64,000 nt of DNA from Chrysophaeum taylorii (taxonomy: Eukaryota; Sar; Pelagophyceae; Pelagomonadales; Pelagomonadaceae), in NCBI GenBank assembly GCA_029834535.1, contig JAQMWT010000454.1:1-64000 (forward strand), given 5' to 3'. Below are positions 24,605-35,985 of this stretch, in pieces; the stretch's first letter is position 1, and each line of letters starts with the position of its first letter. Both the position numbers and the translations under genes were made by a program. The notes under the pieces were generated by a model, which searched no databases, had not been told where the DNA came from, and worked only from the letters and a program-made list of their open reading frames with translations.

Positions 24605-27600
24605 ATGCAGAGCAACCAAGTTGATAACCAGCCCTCTGCAACTGCTGAAGAAGAAGGCACCGCGAAGGAGCGACCTGCGTATTTCAATAAGTACGACGTT
24701 CCGTGGGCGGACGCGCCTCACGACGAACATGGTCAACCTTTGCCAGTGATGCCTCCTCATTTAGCGGATCAGGAGAGCATGCAGGTCATCCCTCCGACCG
24801 TCGCGCAGGTCGAAGAGGTGATGGCTGAATTGGGTATTACAGAGCATCCTGCTTTGGATGATGACGAGAAGCTGATGATGAAGCATCTAATCTCGTATTC
24901 GTGGGCATTTTTCGATGATGTGATGAGACCTGTTGATTTACCTGAAGTGACGCTCCAAAGGCTCAAAGAAGAGAACCCGACTCCCGTCAAACTCTCGCCA
25001 TATCGGTTGTCGAAAGAAAAGATTGAATGCTTGCGGATGCAGATTGAAGAATGGACCCGAGACGGAGCTATTATTCGTCCCGCGAATTCTCCATGGGGTT
25101 TCCCTATTTTGATGTTGCCTAAGAAAGGTGCTGAGCCTGGCACTTCCAATGCTTACAGGGCAGCTGTCGACTACGGCGCCTCAATGCAGTATTGCTCAAG
25201 CATGGAAGCCGGCCGAGTGTGAGCATGGCTGACGCGTTGATTTTTTTTCTCATCGACAAGGTCTGTCGTTCCAGTTTGGATATTCGTTGGGGCTATCTCA
25301 ATTTACGATTGTCGCTAGATGCACAAGATGTGGTAACCTTCACTAGTCCTCTGGGAGCGTACAGCTACATGCGTCTACCTTTGGGAGTCAAACCAGCCGG
25401 AAGTTTGTGTTGCAAGCAGTTGACCACTGACTTGTCGAAGTGGCTATATCGTGATCTCGTGGCATATATCGATGATATTCTCGCCGGTCACGCGGATACA
25501 AAGAATCATATATCGATGATATTCTCGCCGGTCACGCGGATACAAAGAATCACTTGCAGTGCCTTGTGCAAGTTGTTTTCCCCATCTCGCCTTGAAAGGG
25601 TACAGCGCCAAGATCAAGAAGATCCATTTTATGCAAGAAGTCATTGAGTTTTTGGGGTCATTTATCCACCGCGAACGGACTTCTTCCATCACCGAGGTCT
25701 TTAGAAGCCATTAGACACATGCCAATCCCTGGCACTTTGTCGGATGCTGACCCTAAGAAGCAAGTACGGTCTTTTCTTGGAATGGGGAGTTTTTGCCGGC
25801 GTTATGCAAGGAATTTTGCGAAGGTTGCAGAGCCATTAAGACAACCGACGTTGCCGGACGTAAAATTCGAGTGGACGAAAGAGTGTCAGGAAGCTCGGGA
25901 TGCCATCATCGAGGCTATTGTCACTTCGAAGGGTGTCTACCATCCTGACTACTCGTTGCCTTTCTGCATTCGAACTGATGATGCTTCCGCGCATGGGTTG
26001 GGAGGAGCTTACCTATTTCAAAAAGTACCAGTCGCTGACGACGATGGAAGAGAAAGCATAGAAGAGAGAGTTATTGAGTACTGGAGTCGAACCGTGCCTT
26101 AGTCGATGAGGAAGTATGATCCTCGGCTCTTAGAACTCCTCGCAGTACTCTCCGCTCTTGAGAATTTCCGATTTTATATCGAAGGTCATCATCAGACGAA
26201 ATTAGAGACGGATCATCGTAATCTAACGTTTCTTCGGGATTCGAATCATACGTCTGGACAGTTAGCGCGATCGGCTATGCGGCTTGCTGCGTTCGACCGG
26301 GAGCTCGGATACAAGCCTGGAAATTCCCCTGGCACGCGTATCCCGGATTGTCTGTCGCGCAACCCTATCGACAAGTTGATCGAGAAAGACGAAGACAGGG
26401 AACCGATCAATGAAGCTTATGTGATCTTCCAAGAAATCCCCACCGATGTACCTGACACAGCCTGTTTTACCTTCTCTTCGGTGACGATGCCTATACGGAC
26501 GGACAGCGGACCCACCGCAGCTATGGCAGCAGTTAGTACGCGACAGAACGTACAACCGCCTCAATTCTCGTACGAGTCTGAGCCAGTTGACTCCGTCGAA
26601 CGTCTTCCTTTTGCGGATCAAGCGGAGGATGAGATCACTCTCGATGAGATAGCGAAAGAACAGGCTGAAGATGCCACATGCAAGCGAATCAAACGAAATC
26701 TCGATTCTGAGCAGAAAGATCAAGACGAGCAGTCATCCGTACCGTATGAAGTTGATAACAACGTGTTGTATAAGGTCGATGATTCGGATTCGCAACGTCT
26801 TCTTGTGGTCCCTCAGTCTATGCGAAAGCGTGTAATCGCCATGCATCACCGAGGATTATTCGGAGGCCATGGAGGACGAGACTCCACAGCGAATCAAATC
26901 TAAGAACGGTATTGGTGGCCAAACGTCTCATCGTCAGTTAATAATGAGTTCGTCAATGCCTGTATTGTTTGCCAGAAGATTCGATCCGCCATGCCTAGTC
27001 GTCATGGCTTGCTCTGTCAACCGAATCGCGTCGGAGATTGCTATGTCCTAGGTATGGATCTGATTGGACCTCTGCGAGGCGCTGACCTGTACACGCACAT
27101 ACTCGCGATGTACGATGCAACGTCGCATTTCTTGAAATTGGCTCTGATCAACACCAAGCATGATTATTCAATTTTGAAAACGCGTTTGTGGACAAGATTT
27201 TACTTGAGGGATGTCGTCTCCCACGGTGCATAGTCACGGATAATGGAAATGAGTTCGCGAAGAGGTTATTTCGCACGTTTGTTCGTCAATTCAACGCAAG
27301 TTATCGTACTACTACCCTTCCATATCACCCTCAGAGTAACCACACTGAACGTGTCAACCGATTTATCAAAGCCTTCTTGCGAGCTGCGATCGATGAACAG
27401 CGTCAGCCAGATTGGTCGAATTTCATCCCATACGTGGCATTCATGTACAATAGGATGTACATTCCGAGAACGAAGATTTTACCTTTCATGATGCGTACTG
27501 GCAAGCAACCCATGTTACCACCCGATTGCAATCTTTTGAGTGAAGAGCGTGATCTATACCGCAATCACGTCATCAGATTTTGATGGACTTTAAGAACAAG

Positions 27601-28352
27601 TTTGAATTTTATAATCGACTCGTTACACGAGCTCACCGCAAAGCACAGGAGAGCCAAAAAACTCAACTATGATGCCCACCAAATTGACATCCAGTTTTTC
27701 CCAGGTGATTATGTTCTGCGTTTCGTGCCTAAGACGCGCCACAAGCTACGGCCCATTTGGCGCGGACCTTACAAGGTTACTAGAAACATCTCCCCCGTCG
27801 TTTATGAAATTCAAGACGTTCACGACGATGATGCTGAATCGGTTGTAGTATCTGTACAACAACAGATTGTGCCTTTGAAAAGTGCCAACCATCGACACTT
27901 CTTCAGTCCATCTGCATTTACCTTCGGACCGCGACCGGTTCAAACATGGAAGTTCGTGATTTTTTTCAGGGTGAAAGGACGATCCAACGCGTGGAAGAAG
28001 CGTATTTATGTTGCCGAAGTCTACGAAGAATATGACCACGACAACGACACTGTTGCGCTTCACTACTATACCGATTTGGGACTGCGGGATCGATGATCCT
28101 CGTGTTTTTGATCCTACTAAGCCTCTGGCTGAGCGACGCTTAAGACCAGAATACAAAGATCCTGACGGAGGTAGCTTCACACGTTTACGACCAAACATGG
28201 AGGGCTGTGAACCCTGTGTGACTGATTTTCGCCCGGATGAAATCGATGTCCTCGTCAGTAACTTCGGCCTTCACAGCAACAAAGTAGTTCCTGCTGATGT
28301 AGCTGACCGAGCTTATCGTACCATTCGTGAGCGTGACCTTCGTCACCCTTGA
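24605..28352 (+). pseudogene. Gypsy pol polyprotein (RT-RNase H-integrase), broken
   Basis: 24605-25222: RT N-terminal part (WTRDGAIIRPANSPWGFPI, LPKKG, AVDYGAS). 25192-25500: LDIRWGYLNLRLSLDA, GAYSYMRLPLGVKPAG and the catalytic YIDDILAGHADTKNH. 25644-26102: RT thumb and start of RNase H (VRSFLGMGSFCRRYARNF, FCIRTDDASAHGLGGAY). 26106-26903: RNase H end (TDHRNLTFLRD) and the integrase zinc region (MHHRGLFGGHGG). 26990-27583: integrase core (VLGMDLIGPLRG, IVTDNGNEFAKRLF, LPYHPQSNHTERVNRFIKA). 27602-28096: C-terminal chromo-like/GPY part (LRPIWRGPYKVTRNISPVVYE). Breaks: a run of T near 25240, a 44-bp tandem duplication at 25463-25550, a stop at 26101, and shifts near 26890, 27190 and 27585. Confidence 0.9.
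25463..25550 (+). repeat. 44-bp tandem duplication in the RT active site
   Basis: Two perfect 44-bp units (25463-25506 and 25507-25550), each encoding the catalytic Y-I-D-D-I-L-A-G-H-A-D segment. Since 44 is not a multiple of 3, the second unit is out of frame and the enzyme is inactivated. Confidence 0.97.
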
Positions 28353-28387
28353 AGTCGAGGACGACTTCGTCTCAAGTAGGGGGCTCC

Positions 28388-28731
28388 TGTGGCAGTAACG
28401 CCCATCCCCCCACTTGCCTGCCTGCCACCTGACTTACCCTGATTGTTGCCCTGGTATTGACCTTGCATTTATGGGGGGGGGTGTCATCTTGACACCCTCA
28501 CCTGCGCTTCCACTGAACCCAACGCGTACCGGGCATTTGTATTGCTTTCTTGCTGTCTTCTTGCTATTACCCTCATTTTTGATTGTCCGATTTTCGTGAT
28601 GGCGTGTGAGGTGGTTGCGCTGAGATCGGGAGCGTGTGGTGGTTTCACCCGCGGTTCGGGTTGGGAGAAAGGGCTTGTTGAGGCCTCTGGTCCGGCCAAG
28701 AGGGGCGGGTATCTAAGAGAAAAACCACTAC
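28388..28731 (+). repeat. 3' LTR of the gypsy element
   Basis: About 344 bp, starting TGTGGCAGTAACGCCC and ending AAAAACCACTAC; matches the 5' LTR at 21959-22314. It is preceded by a purine-rich tract AGTAGGGGGCTCC. Confidence 0.9.
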
Positions 28732-28740
28732 GCCATTATT

Positions 28741-28960
28741 AAAAAGGATCGGTCAAGTTTGACTCGTCAGTTTCTTTGAAGTTTGATCAATTTGGTGTAT
28801 GTTTGTGGGAAAATTTGCAAGTTTGGTCACTTAAGCTAAAGTTTGATCAGTTAAGTTTGGCCGCTCCGAAATTGCATCAAGTTTGATCAATCGACCCTTC
28901 AAGTTTGATTAATGACCTTGTAAGCTTAGTCATTCTCTTTTCAGTGATATCAACCTTGAC
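28741..28960. repeat. Cluster of AAGTTTGATCA motifs
   Basis: At least six copies of (C)AAGTTTGAT(C/T)A or close variants (AAGTTTGACTC, AAGTTTGGTC) in AT-rich DNA directly beyond the gypsy LTR. This resembles the sub-terminal motif clusters of the hAT elements in this window, but no matching partner cluster or transposase was found, so it may be one end of an element otherwise lost. Confidence 0.6.
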
Positions 28961-29229
28961 CCTTACCCTATGTGCCCTATTATTCTCTACTAACGCCATT
29001 CATACGAACCATATGGAACATAACGCTCCACACCATCTATAGATCAACCACACCATCTCGTGGAAGATTCCACTTTCTCGAAGGTTATGGGCACCTCCGG
29101 TCCTGCAGGCCCTCACCGTGAAGTGGGAGGACGACTCGACACCTCGCTCTCAGGCCGACGCAAATCCGTGTTCCGGAGTCACCCAGTCAAATCCTTACGC
29201 AAATTAAGACGACATTACGGCCCTCAAGG
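28961..29229. other. No gene seen
   Basis: Moderately AT-rich DNA with the near repeat CACACCATCT around 29030-29055. No recognisable coding sequence. Confidence 0.5.
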
Positions 29230-30697
29230 TATGACTCGCGTATTTTTTTTTTCCCGGAAAAGTGAACAGCCAACCTGGAAACTTCCGGAAGCTTCCATAT
29301 TTTCCCATTTCCGTGGAAATATATTTCCGGAAACTGGAGAGGAGGTTTTCGGCCACCTGGGGGACGGACTGAGCCCAAATTGGATATAACGCTCAATAGA
29401 GACACTTGGGTGGGTGTCCACCGAGGTGTCTGCTGCGACCGCCACCAGCGCGCGGGTGGTGGTGTGAGCACGCACGGCGTTCAGTGGTTTTAGGACAGTC
29501 TTTGAAGGTCGACTGTTGTAAGAGGGGGGGGGGGTGAGCATGCGGGGCGCTCGGTGGCTAACTTGATTATTTCGTTTAACTTTGATGGCAACGCTAGCAG
29601 CGTTTTTTCAGTCGCAACGCTAGAGGCTTTGAGAACCTCGGACGTCGTCGTCGAAGAAAAAGCTGTCTGTCGTCGATGCGGCTGTGCTGGCGAGGAGTCT
29701 CGTCGACGTCGGCACCATCTTTCGGATAAGCGGCCGGCGGGAAGAGGCAGCAGAGGCAGAGGGGAGTGTCTTCTTCAGATAGCACCAGCAACCTTAGCCT
29801 TAACAACAGTCGGAGTTCGACTATCGTTTTCTTCGAGTTTAAGCCCTGTTGATTGTCAAGGCGCGTTGCTGTCCCACTGACCGTCGTAGTTGTAGACCCG
29901 GGCCCGCGGCTTGAACTTGACAACCCTCCCGAACCACCACCACCACCACCACAGATGGCTCTCAAAGGTCGTCGTCGAGGTGTCGTAGAAGCAAAAACGG
30001 AGAGCGGGATCTATTTTCGTCCTCGCGGAGAGAGAAAAAAAGGAAGCCGGCTTGTCGACGACGAACGAGAGAAGCCTGTGGAGGAACTTCAAACTCATCG
30101 AAGTAGACCGTACTACCATCTTGCTCTTCGCCCGTCATCGTCGTCTTCCAAATCAAGGTCTTCGTCGTCCTTGCGGCGGCCATTAAAGTCGGCATCGTGG
30201 CTCTCGCCCGGCAGATAGTCCCTCCCCGGTGTTTGCGCGTTGAAACTCTATTCCACAATGGGCCCTTCGCCTTGAGCGTCAGCTTTGTCTCGACGTTCGC
30301 CGCGACCTTCAACTTCGACGGGGTTTTCCATGCAAAGGCTCCATTGGCGTCCAGCACCGCCTCTTCACTACCTACTAAAGAACGCCAACACTTTCAACAA
30401 CCCTTTGTCACTCAGCGCCTTGTGAACTGCGGGGGGGGACCTCCCCTCCCCTCCCGCCCATCCCGCTCGAGCGTGTGGCCCATGACACCAACACGAACGT
30501 GCACGCCGGCGCTCTCACTAAGCGGTCTGTCTCACAGTCGGCGAGCATGGAGGGGGCCTGCCTTGCGCGCGCACTACATGCTGATTATTTATGATTTGAC
30601 GCACGCACTTTTTTTTCCAGCCTCTGATGAGAGGCCTTCGGAAAGTTTTAGAAATTTCTGGAGGTATCCATTTCCAGAAGTTCTTTTCCGAGTCATA
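29230..30697 (-). mobile_element. R1b: second copy of the R1 element
   Basis: Begins TATGACTCGCG with GGAAAAG after a T11 tract and ends CTTTTCCGAGTCATA. TTTCCGGAAA-type motifs cluster near 29285-29335 and 30650-30690. From about 29640 to 30690 it is homologous in the same orientation to R1a; the 29260-29600 part is extra. The coding-like minus-strand segment (DGSTVYFDEFEVPPQ, acidic lead, ARVYNYDGQWDSNAP) is frameshifted relative to R1a. The flanking 8-mers CCTCAAGG and TCTTCAAA are not a clean target duplication. Confidence 0.75.
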
Positions 30698-31380
30698 TCT
30701 TCAAAGTTTATCGCAGTTCAAATGTCCTAGCACACGGTCCTTCTAGGTCAATCACTCTCAGGAGTGACTGGTTTTTGTTCCTTTAAATGTCATTGCGGCT
30801 TCTGGGCATCGAGGAGGCCCTCGATACGTCACCGAGGAGGTCCGTGGCCGAGGCTCGTTGCGAGGAGGTCGGCGGAGACCCCTTTCCCTCGTCGATGCAA
30901 ATGTCGAAGGTGTCTGCGACGTGGACGACGTTGGCGCCCCCGTCTCGTTGCCGCACTCATTGCATTCAAAAGACTATGGTTGGCCATTATTTTGAGATGT
31001 CCTTTCGAGCCATTTATCACGTACTGTGTCATTATACTGCGGTTGATCGCTTATGTGACGAGACGTATCTTGTCCTTCCGGATACCAAACACTTATTATT
31101 TCGGGACATATCTCGCTGCCGAAACGATCGAAGATTAGTCCCCAACTCCCGACGTATAGCTAGTGCTCTTGTCTGACCGAACGTGGAAATAAAAAGGAGC
31201 CAGAATTTTGATTGATGAGCTCGCAGCACAAAGATGTACCCTCTGCGATAAAATCCATTAGCAGCATTTTTGCTGCTGCTGCTGCGAATTTAATTTACAG
31301 CCATTTGTACCCCCCTCCCCCTGGGAATCAGTCGGCATTTTAAAATCCATACGTAGCTTCGGTTGTGTTACGAAAGCGCC
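30698..31380. other. Unidentified frames only
   Basis: A plus-strand frame at 30787-31176 (129 residues, with LCDETYLVLPDTKHLLFRDI) could be a fragment of a gene but has no domain I recognise. An overlapping frame (30764-31138) has a hydrophobic stretch, which may be fortuitous. Confidence 0.3.
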
Positions 31381-31389
31381 GTTGCGAAC

Positions 31390-32260
31390 AGTCGCAGCCT
31401 ACTCAGGAGGTAAGAGTCCTGTTCTTGCTCGCCGTCGAGCGCATCCCAATCAAAAAAAGGAATGTGGACAACATCCCAGCCAAGCCGCCGCAACAGTCGG
31501 GACTTGAAGCGCGTAGAGCCGTTCTCAACCCTCGTTCTCTTGAGATAGTGGTACGGCCCGTCAACTTCGACCGCTTGGTTTCAGGTTGTGCCGTGTCGAG
31601 CGTCAATCCCTCTTCCGTCGCGTGCTCGAAGACGTGGATCCAGCCAACTCGGTCGAGCGCGGTCGCAACATTGCGTTGCTGAAGTCGACACGGTGATAGG
31701 TCTTGACGTTGAAAACGCAGCCTCCAGGAGCATCTGCTGATGGTTCGACAGCGGGCAATTTCGGTCAGGCCACTCGAGCTGAAAGTGCAGCGACGCAAGC
31801 TGGAGCTGCGACAAGTGACGATCATCGAGGGCATCCAGATTTTCCAGTCGACGCAGGCAAATTCCCACGCCGTGTTGGCGAGGTTCTGCGGATTGAACTC
31901 GCCCAACCGCGATGAAGCCGCGTCAGCGATCGCCGCGAAGAGCTCGGGAGCCTGCATGCCCGCCGTCGCGAAGGCCCATGGCGAGCGCCTGCGCGCCGAA
32001 CTCTCGAATGCAGCGCCGACAAGCGTCCGCGAGGGCCATCACACGGCGATCGCGTCGTACGTCGCGGCGTCGGCCTCCAAACTTGGCAGCAACACGGTGC
32101 ACGGCAGTCGACAAGTTTCGAGCGCTGAATTTGTCGCCACGAACCGCAAAGAGCGAAAGAATCGTGTCGGGATTCGCACCGCGGCCCGTCATCCCTACTT
32201 TATTTGTTGCCATCGCGGTGGTGCCTCGGCAACACTGCTGGCAAGCGCGTGGCTCGGGAC
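31390..32260 (-). pseudogene. RAP-domain protein (octotricopeptide-like repeats), frameshifted
   Basis: The minus strand begins with helical-repeat units typical of algal RAP proteins: TILSLFAVRGDKFSARNLST (32150), a unit with EFGAQALA (31990), then after a frame break WAFATAGMQAPELFAAIADA and GEFNPQNLANTAWEFA (31870-31970). The C-terminal RAP domain follows in further frames: HVFEHATEEGLTLDTAQPE, then VDGPYHYLKRTRVENG, RLLRRLGWDVVHIPFFDWD and QDSYLLSRLR (31390-31570). RAP/OPR proteins bind organelle RNAs and act in chloroplast or mitochondrial RNA processing and translation. At least four frame changes are needed; introns are possible but no clear GT-AG pairs restore the frame, so I call it a relic. 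Confidence 0.8.
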
Positions 32261-32480
32261 GCGCAGCGTCTCGCCGACGTCCTCGGCGGCGACCTGGTCG
32301 TCCTGTCCGAATAGTAGTCTCGATCGTCGCGCCGCGCGGTGTTCGTCTTCGTTTCTCCTTTTGTCGTAGTTTGCCGCCGGGAAATCGTCGCGTCCCGATC
32401 CCCTCCTCGTGGACGGGTGTCTTCGCTGCGCCAGTCCACCATACGTCGGCGGCGAGGCGATGGCCCGTCGACGCGCCGAT
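32261..32480. other. GC-rich spacer upstream of hAT-3
   Basis: All frames are Arg-rich and open by composition only. It may hold further degraded upstream exons of the RAP relic; nothing definite is seen. Confidence 0.35.
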
Positions 32481-32485
32481 TCCGT

Positions 32486-34397
32486 CGATCCATCCGTTGC
32501 GAGTTCGACGCGCGAACTCGGTCCGCGTTCGCTGTGGTTCGCATCCCAACAGCCCGCGAACGCGAACTCGAAGCGAACCCGTAGGGAACGCGAACTCACC
32601 GCGCAGCCAGCAGGCACGCAGTGATGGACTATGTGAAGTCACACGGGGTATACACACTAAGTTTCGTGCGTGCACAAAAAAAAAAAATCTTGTGACGTGT
32701 CCGAGGATGACGAGGAGAAGAAGCCATTCAAGCCATCATCATCATTCAGCTCGAATCCGCCATCACAACCCCGAGTCCCTGCGATGTCGTCAAGAGACTG
32801 GCGATGTAGTGCTCAAGAGGAAAGGCTTCATGAAGCCTCTGTGCATGTGCTGACACTCCAAACCGAAGGCGACGTCCCGGTCGTCGTCGATATGGTTCGC
32901 GCCATAAACACTGTCCGCCCACTCAACAAGCTGAAACGAGTGAGACACACTTCATGTACCGATGATGCGCAAGACGGGCCTCGTGAACAAGCGCAAGTTC
33001 CATGAGGTGGAATGGGGGGAATGCGATGGATTGGTCTCAACTGCTCGGGATTTTTGCATAAAAGATCCGGAGAGGCGCTGCACGCAGTTCGCCCCACCGA
33101 GAAGGCTGTCGGCGGCAATCTGATGATGCTGAGCCCTTCGATCAATATTGAAAAAAAAGTGCTCCCTGTTGCGGCGCAGGCTGCTATTTTAGTAGTCAAG
33201 GGACTCGGTTCGACAGTACATGGAGAGAGAGGCAGCGCGCGCGGTGGACTTGATGCAAGCAGCGGAGCCAACGCTGCTGCTGCCTTCCCCAACGAAGCGA
33301 CGCAAAACGAATCATGGTGATGACAACAACGACGACGACGACGAGAATCTGCTAGATTTAGGTGACGACAACTCTCGAAGAAGAAGAAGGTCGCAACTGC
33401 TCCGCAAGCCCACGACGCACAAGTAGAAAAGGCAAAGAAGTTCCTCTCTATGCCCAGGACAGAATGATCACGTTTCGTCAAAGAAGAGAGACGGCATTCT
33501 TCGAGGCAAAAGAAGTGGACCTGCCTCAAACGTACGCTGATCCCAAGATCCGGGCAGATTACCCGCCTGCGACGCTCATGTTCGAAAGTAAAGGCAGCGC
33601 GACTCAAACTGGGGAGGAGGCGCACGAGGAACGTGTGTTCCGATTTTTTTGGGGAAACTGACTGACGAAAAGCGCGCTCCGTTTTTATTCTTCAAGTGTA
33701 TCGCCTCGATAATTATAATTCTTGGTTCGTTTGTCGTCATCAAACACGACTACCCCATCATCTGGAAGTACGTGCATGGAGACATTGATTATGACCGCCT
33801 GTGGGAAATCTACAAAAAGACGCCAAACACACTAGGCCGCGATCATGATTTTCCAGGCGAAGAAACTGACGTCGATGATGATGATGATGATGATGACGGC
33901 GAAGATACGGAGGAAGAGAACGACGACGACTTCTGACGACGACGACCGAGAGGCATCAAAACAACAACACGGTATATTCATATGACCGCCATGTTCTTCT
34001 CACGTGCACCTGGTGCCGCCGCGTCTCGGAACGTCGAAGACTCTCGGACATGCCGCAGCTTCTCTCACCACCACCACCACCCTCCCTACTACCCCCTCCC
34101 CTTTACTCCCAATCCCCCCTCCCCTCGCTCTGCTCTCGCCTCGCTCAACGCTCTGGCTTTGATCTCCCCCTCCCCCCTTCCTTCTTTGCCAGCCCCGCCT
34201 TATCCTTAGAGTTCTTAACTCTGTAACCAACCCCTCCCCTCTTAGCACACCCCTCCCCAAAACCGCCGCGTCCACAAATTGCGGCCTGCGGCAACGCAGT
34301 TGTACTATCAAAAAGTGAGTGAGACATAATGCAGCAGAGGGCAGACAATCGCGAACGCGGACCGACTAATCGAAGGCGAACTCGCCGCGAACGCGAA
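32486..34397 (+). mobile_element. hAT-3 element (approximate ends)
   Basis: Clusters of CGCGAACTCG, GCGAACGCGAACTC and TCGGTCCGCGTTCGC lie at 32505-32600 and in inverted sense at 34345-34397, bracketing a transposase relic related to hAT-2. TCGGTCCGCGTTCGC occurs at both ends in inverted orientation, supporting this as one element. Exact terminal repeats and target duplication could not be fixed. Confidence 0.6.
32850..33936 (+). pseudogene. hAT-3 transposase C-terminal half, frameshifted
   Basis: Blocks homologous to hAT-2 in order: LTLQTEGDVPVVVDMVRAI (32850), acidic DDDDENLLDLGDD (33330), YADPKIRADYPPATLMFESK followed by AHEERVFRF (33530-33650), FVVIKHDYPIIWKYVHG, then IDYDRLWEIYKKTPNT and a poly-Asp/Glu tail (33700-33936). 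The FESKG...ERVF...IKH pattern resembles the hAT C-terminal dimerisation region. The frame breaks at T7 (33643) and elsewhere. The N-terminal blocks of hAT-2 are absent, so this copy is internally deleted. Confidence 0.68.
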
Positions 34398-34790
34398 CCC
34401 TGGGTTCGTTGCTTCCTTTCGCTGGTGCTGCATCTCTCGTTGTTGCGCACGATCTCCTCGCCCACAGCGTTTCTGACGGTAGGCAACGACCAGTCGCGAT
34501 ATGCTTGGCAGCCGCTTACATCGAATACGACCACCCGAGAAGAGCCTTGGCTCGGCGGCTCAAAACCACCAGGTTGCAGCCTCCGCGCCGCACTCTCTCC
34601 CCGGGAGTTTGAAAAGGAGAACAACGCCACTCGCCTGCTTTGGTGTCGCGTCGCAAATCCTACGTGCAGAGGACGTGCCCCGAAAACCATCAGAAGAGGA
34701 GGTTATCGTCGCATGTCCCAAGACTCATGACCACGTCTGGTCAGGGAAGTCTTTCGCGATGCGTGTCTGCCTCGAGCGTCAACGAGTGTG
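34398..34790. other. No gene identified
   Basis: Overlapping frames on both strands without a recognisable domain. It may hold the degraded 3' end of the LRR-Roc relic. Confidence 0.4.
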
Positions 34791-35730
34791 ATGTTCACCA
34801 CAAACGACAAAGAACGCGGCAGCACGGTCATCGTGCCGCGCGATTTCAAACCGCCGAATTGCCTGCCCAACACTCGGGATTGAAGAGCGTCTGGACGATG
34901 GACTCGCGCGCGAACGTCGATCGGTCGACCGTCGCTGCGATCACCTCGCACTTTCAACATCTCGCGGATGGAACCGTTTTCTTCGCCTCGCGCCACTTTT
35001 TGTTGAGCTCCTTCTCATCGCGCAACCACTTCTTACGCGCGGAGACCGCACTTGCCGACCAGGTCCGTCTTGGTGAGTTGCACGTCGACGCAACAACGTA
35101 CACCATCCTGGAAGTTCTTGTCGTCTGCCTTGTCTATGGGGAGCAGGTAGAGCGCCGAGGGCGTGACGAACAGCGCCTGGGCATACGTGAGCGTGGGCTG
35201 CCCACCCGAGTCGCCGATCTCAACTTTTCCGAGGTACGGCGAACGATCGCGACCGGCGATGCTCTGGCGAAGTACGATGGCTTGGAGGCCCTGCACGGCG
35301 ATCTTCTCGAGGGATGGCTTCTGGAGCGGGGTGCTGCCCACGGGAACAAGGTCTTCTAAGTTCGTCAGCTTCACGACCGATTGCGGGAGCTCCCTGTTGT
35401 ATATAACGCTGGAGCTCGCCAATTTTTTCCGGCAGTGAAGTTGCAATTCAACGCTATGAGCGACACAAAAAGCCGCATATCGCCACGAGCGCCTCGTCCG
35501 TCAAATTCCTGCACCCCCGGCCGTTGAGGTCCGCGAGGTTCGAGCATTTGGCGGCAATCGCCTTAAGCGCGTCGTCCGTGTCGAGAGAAGGTGTTTCGCG
35601 CATCCGCCAGACCTCTTTTCTACTGAGAATTCCTTGGCGACCGCACAAGGTTGATCGACCGGCCGTCGGCGACTTTCGCTCCTCCGAAAATGCTTCGACA
35701 ACATCGTCGTATCCCGTCGTTCTCAAAATC
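34790..35730 (-). pseudogene. LRR-Roc (Roco-type) GTPase relic
   Basis: Minus-strand order: AMN1-type leucine-rich repeat ALKAIAAKCSNLADLNGRGC then NLTDEALVAI (35470-35600); after a frame break, QSVVKLTNLEDL and PLQKPSLEKIAVQGLQAI (35280-35400), the linker that usually joins LRRs to a Roc domain; then GKVEIGDSGGQ (Roc G3, D-x-G-G-Q) with ALFVTPSALYLLPID, and VDVQLTKTDLVGK (G4, T-K-x-D) at 35040-35230; then SARKKWLRDEKELNKKWREA. The P-loop (G1) and switch region between linker and G3 are missing. Roco proteins are GTP-regulated scaffolds or kinases; this copy cannot work as such. Confidence 0.78.
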
Positions 35731-35985
35731 TGACGACGTATCAGGGATTTGATCGAGGCCTAACGTCCGAAGTCGTCGAGTGCCAACAAGTGCTCGAACA
35801 ACATCGCGTTTATTGTCAGATCCTGCTCGCAATAACGTAGAAAGCAGCCCGACGGTCTTGGTTTGGCGAACTGTAACCCCCAACCTCAAAAGTCTTCGAC
35901 GTCGGAAACGTCGTGAATTCAAAATCGACTCGCAATGCGTTACGCTCATCTAGAAGCTTCTGGACCTCTTCCAAATTACGTTGTT
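35731..35985. other. No gene identified
   Basis: Could contain upstream LRRs of the Roc relic on the minus strand (YDDVVEAF is open) but no repeat is clear. It ends at the hAT-2b target duplication. Confidence 0.4.

Larger units (their letters stand above)
21959..28731 (+). mobile_element. Ty3/gypsy LTR retrotransposon, defective
   Basis: LTR to LTR the element is 6.8 kb, of which 1.06 kb is a nested insertion (23500-24560 counting the duplicated target). The order is LTR, primer-binding site, gag-like frame, pol (RT, RNase H, integrase after RNase H, as in Ty3/gypsy), purine-rich AGTAGGGGGCTCC before the 3' LTR. At least five frame disruptions in pol make it non-autonomous. LTR divergence suggests it is not recent. 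Confidence 0.9.

Noticed and set aside
34000-34311. Minus-strand frame 34000-34311 as a gene
   Set aside because: It is driven by a simple poly-pyrimidine stretch (CCACC, CCCTCC) and has no domain or homologous copy here.
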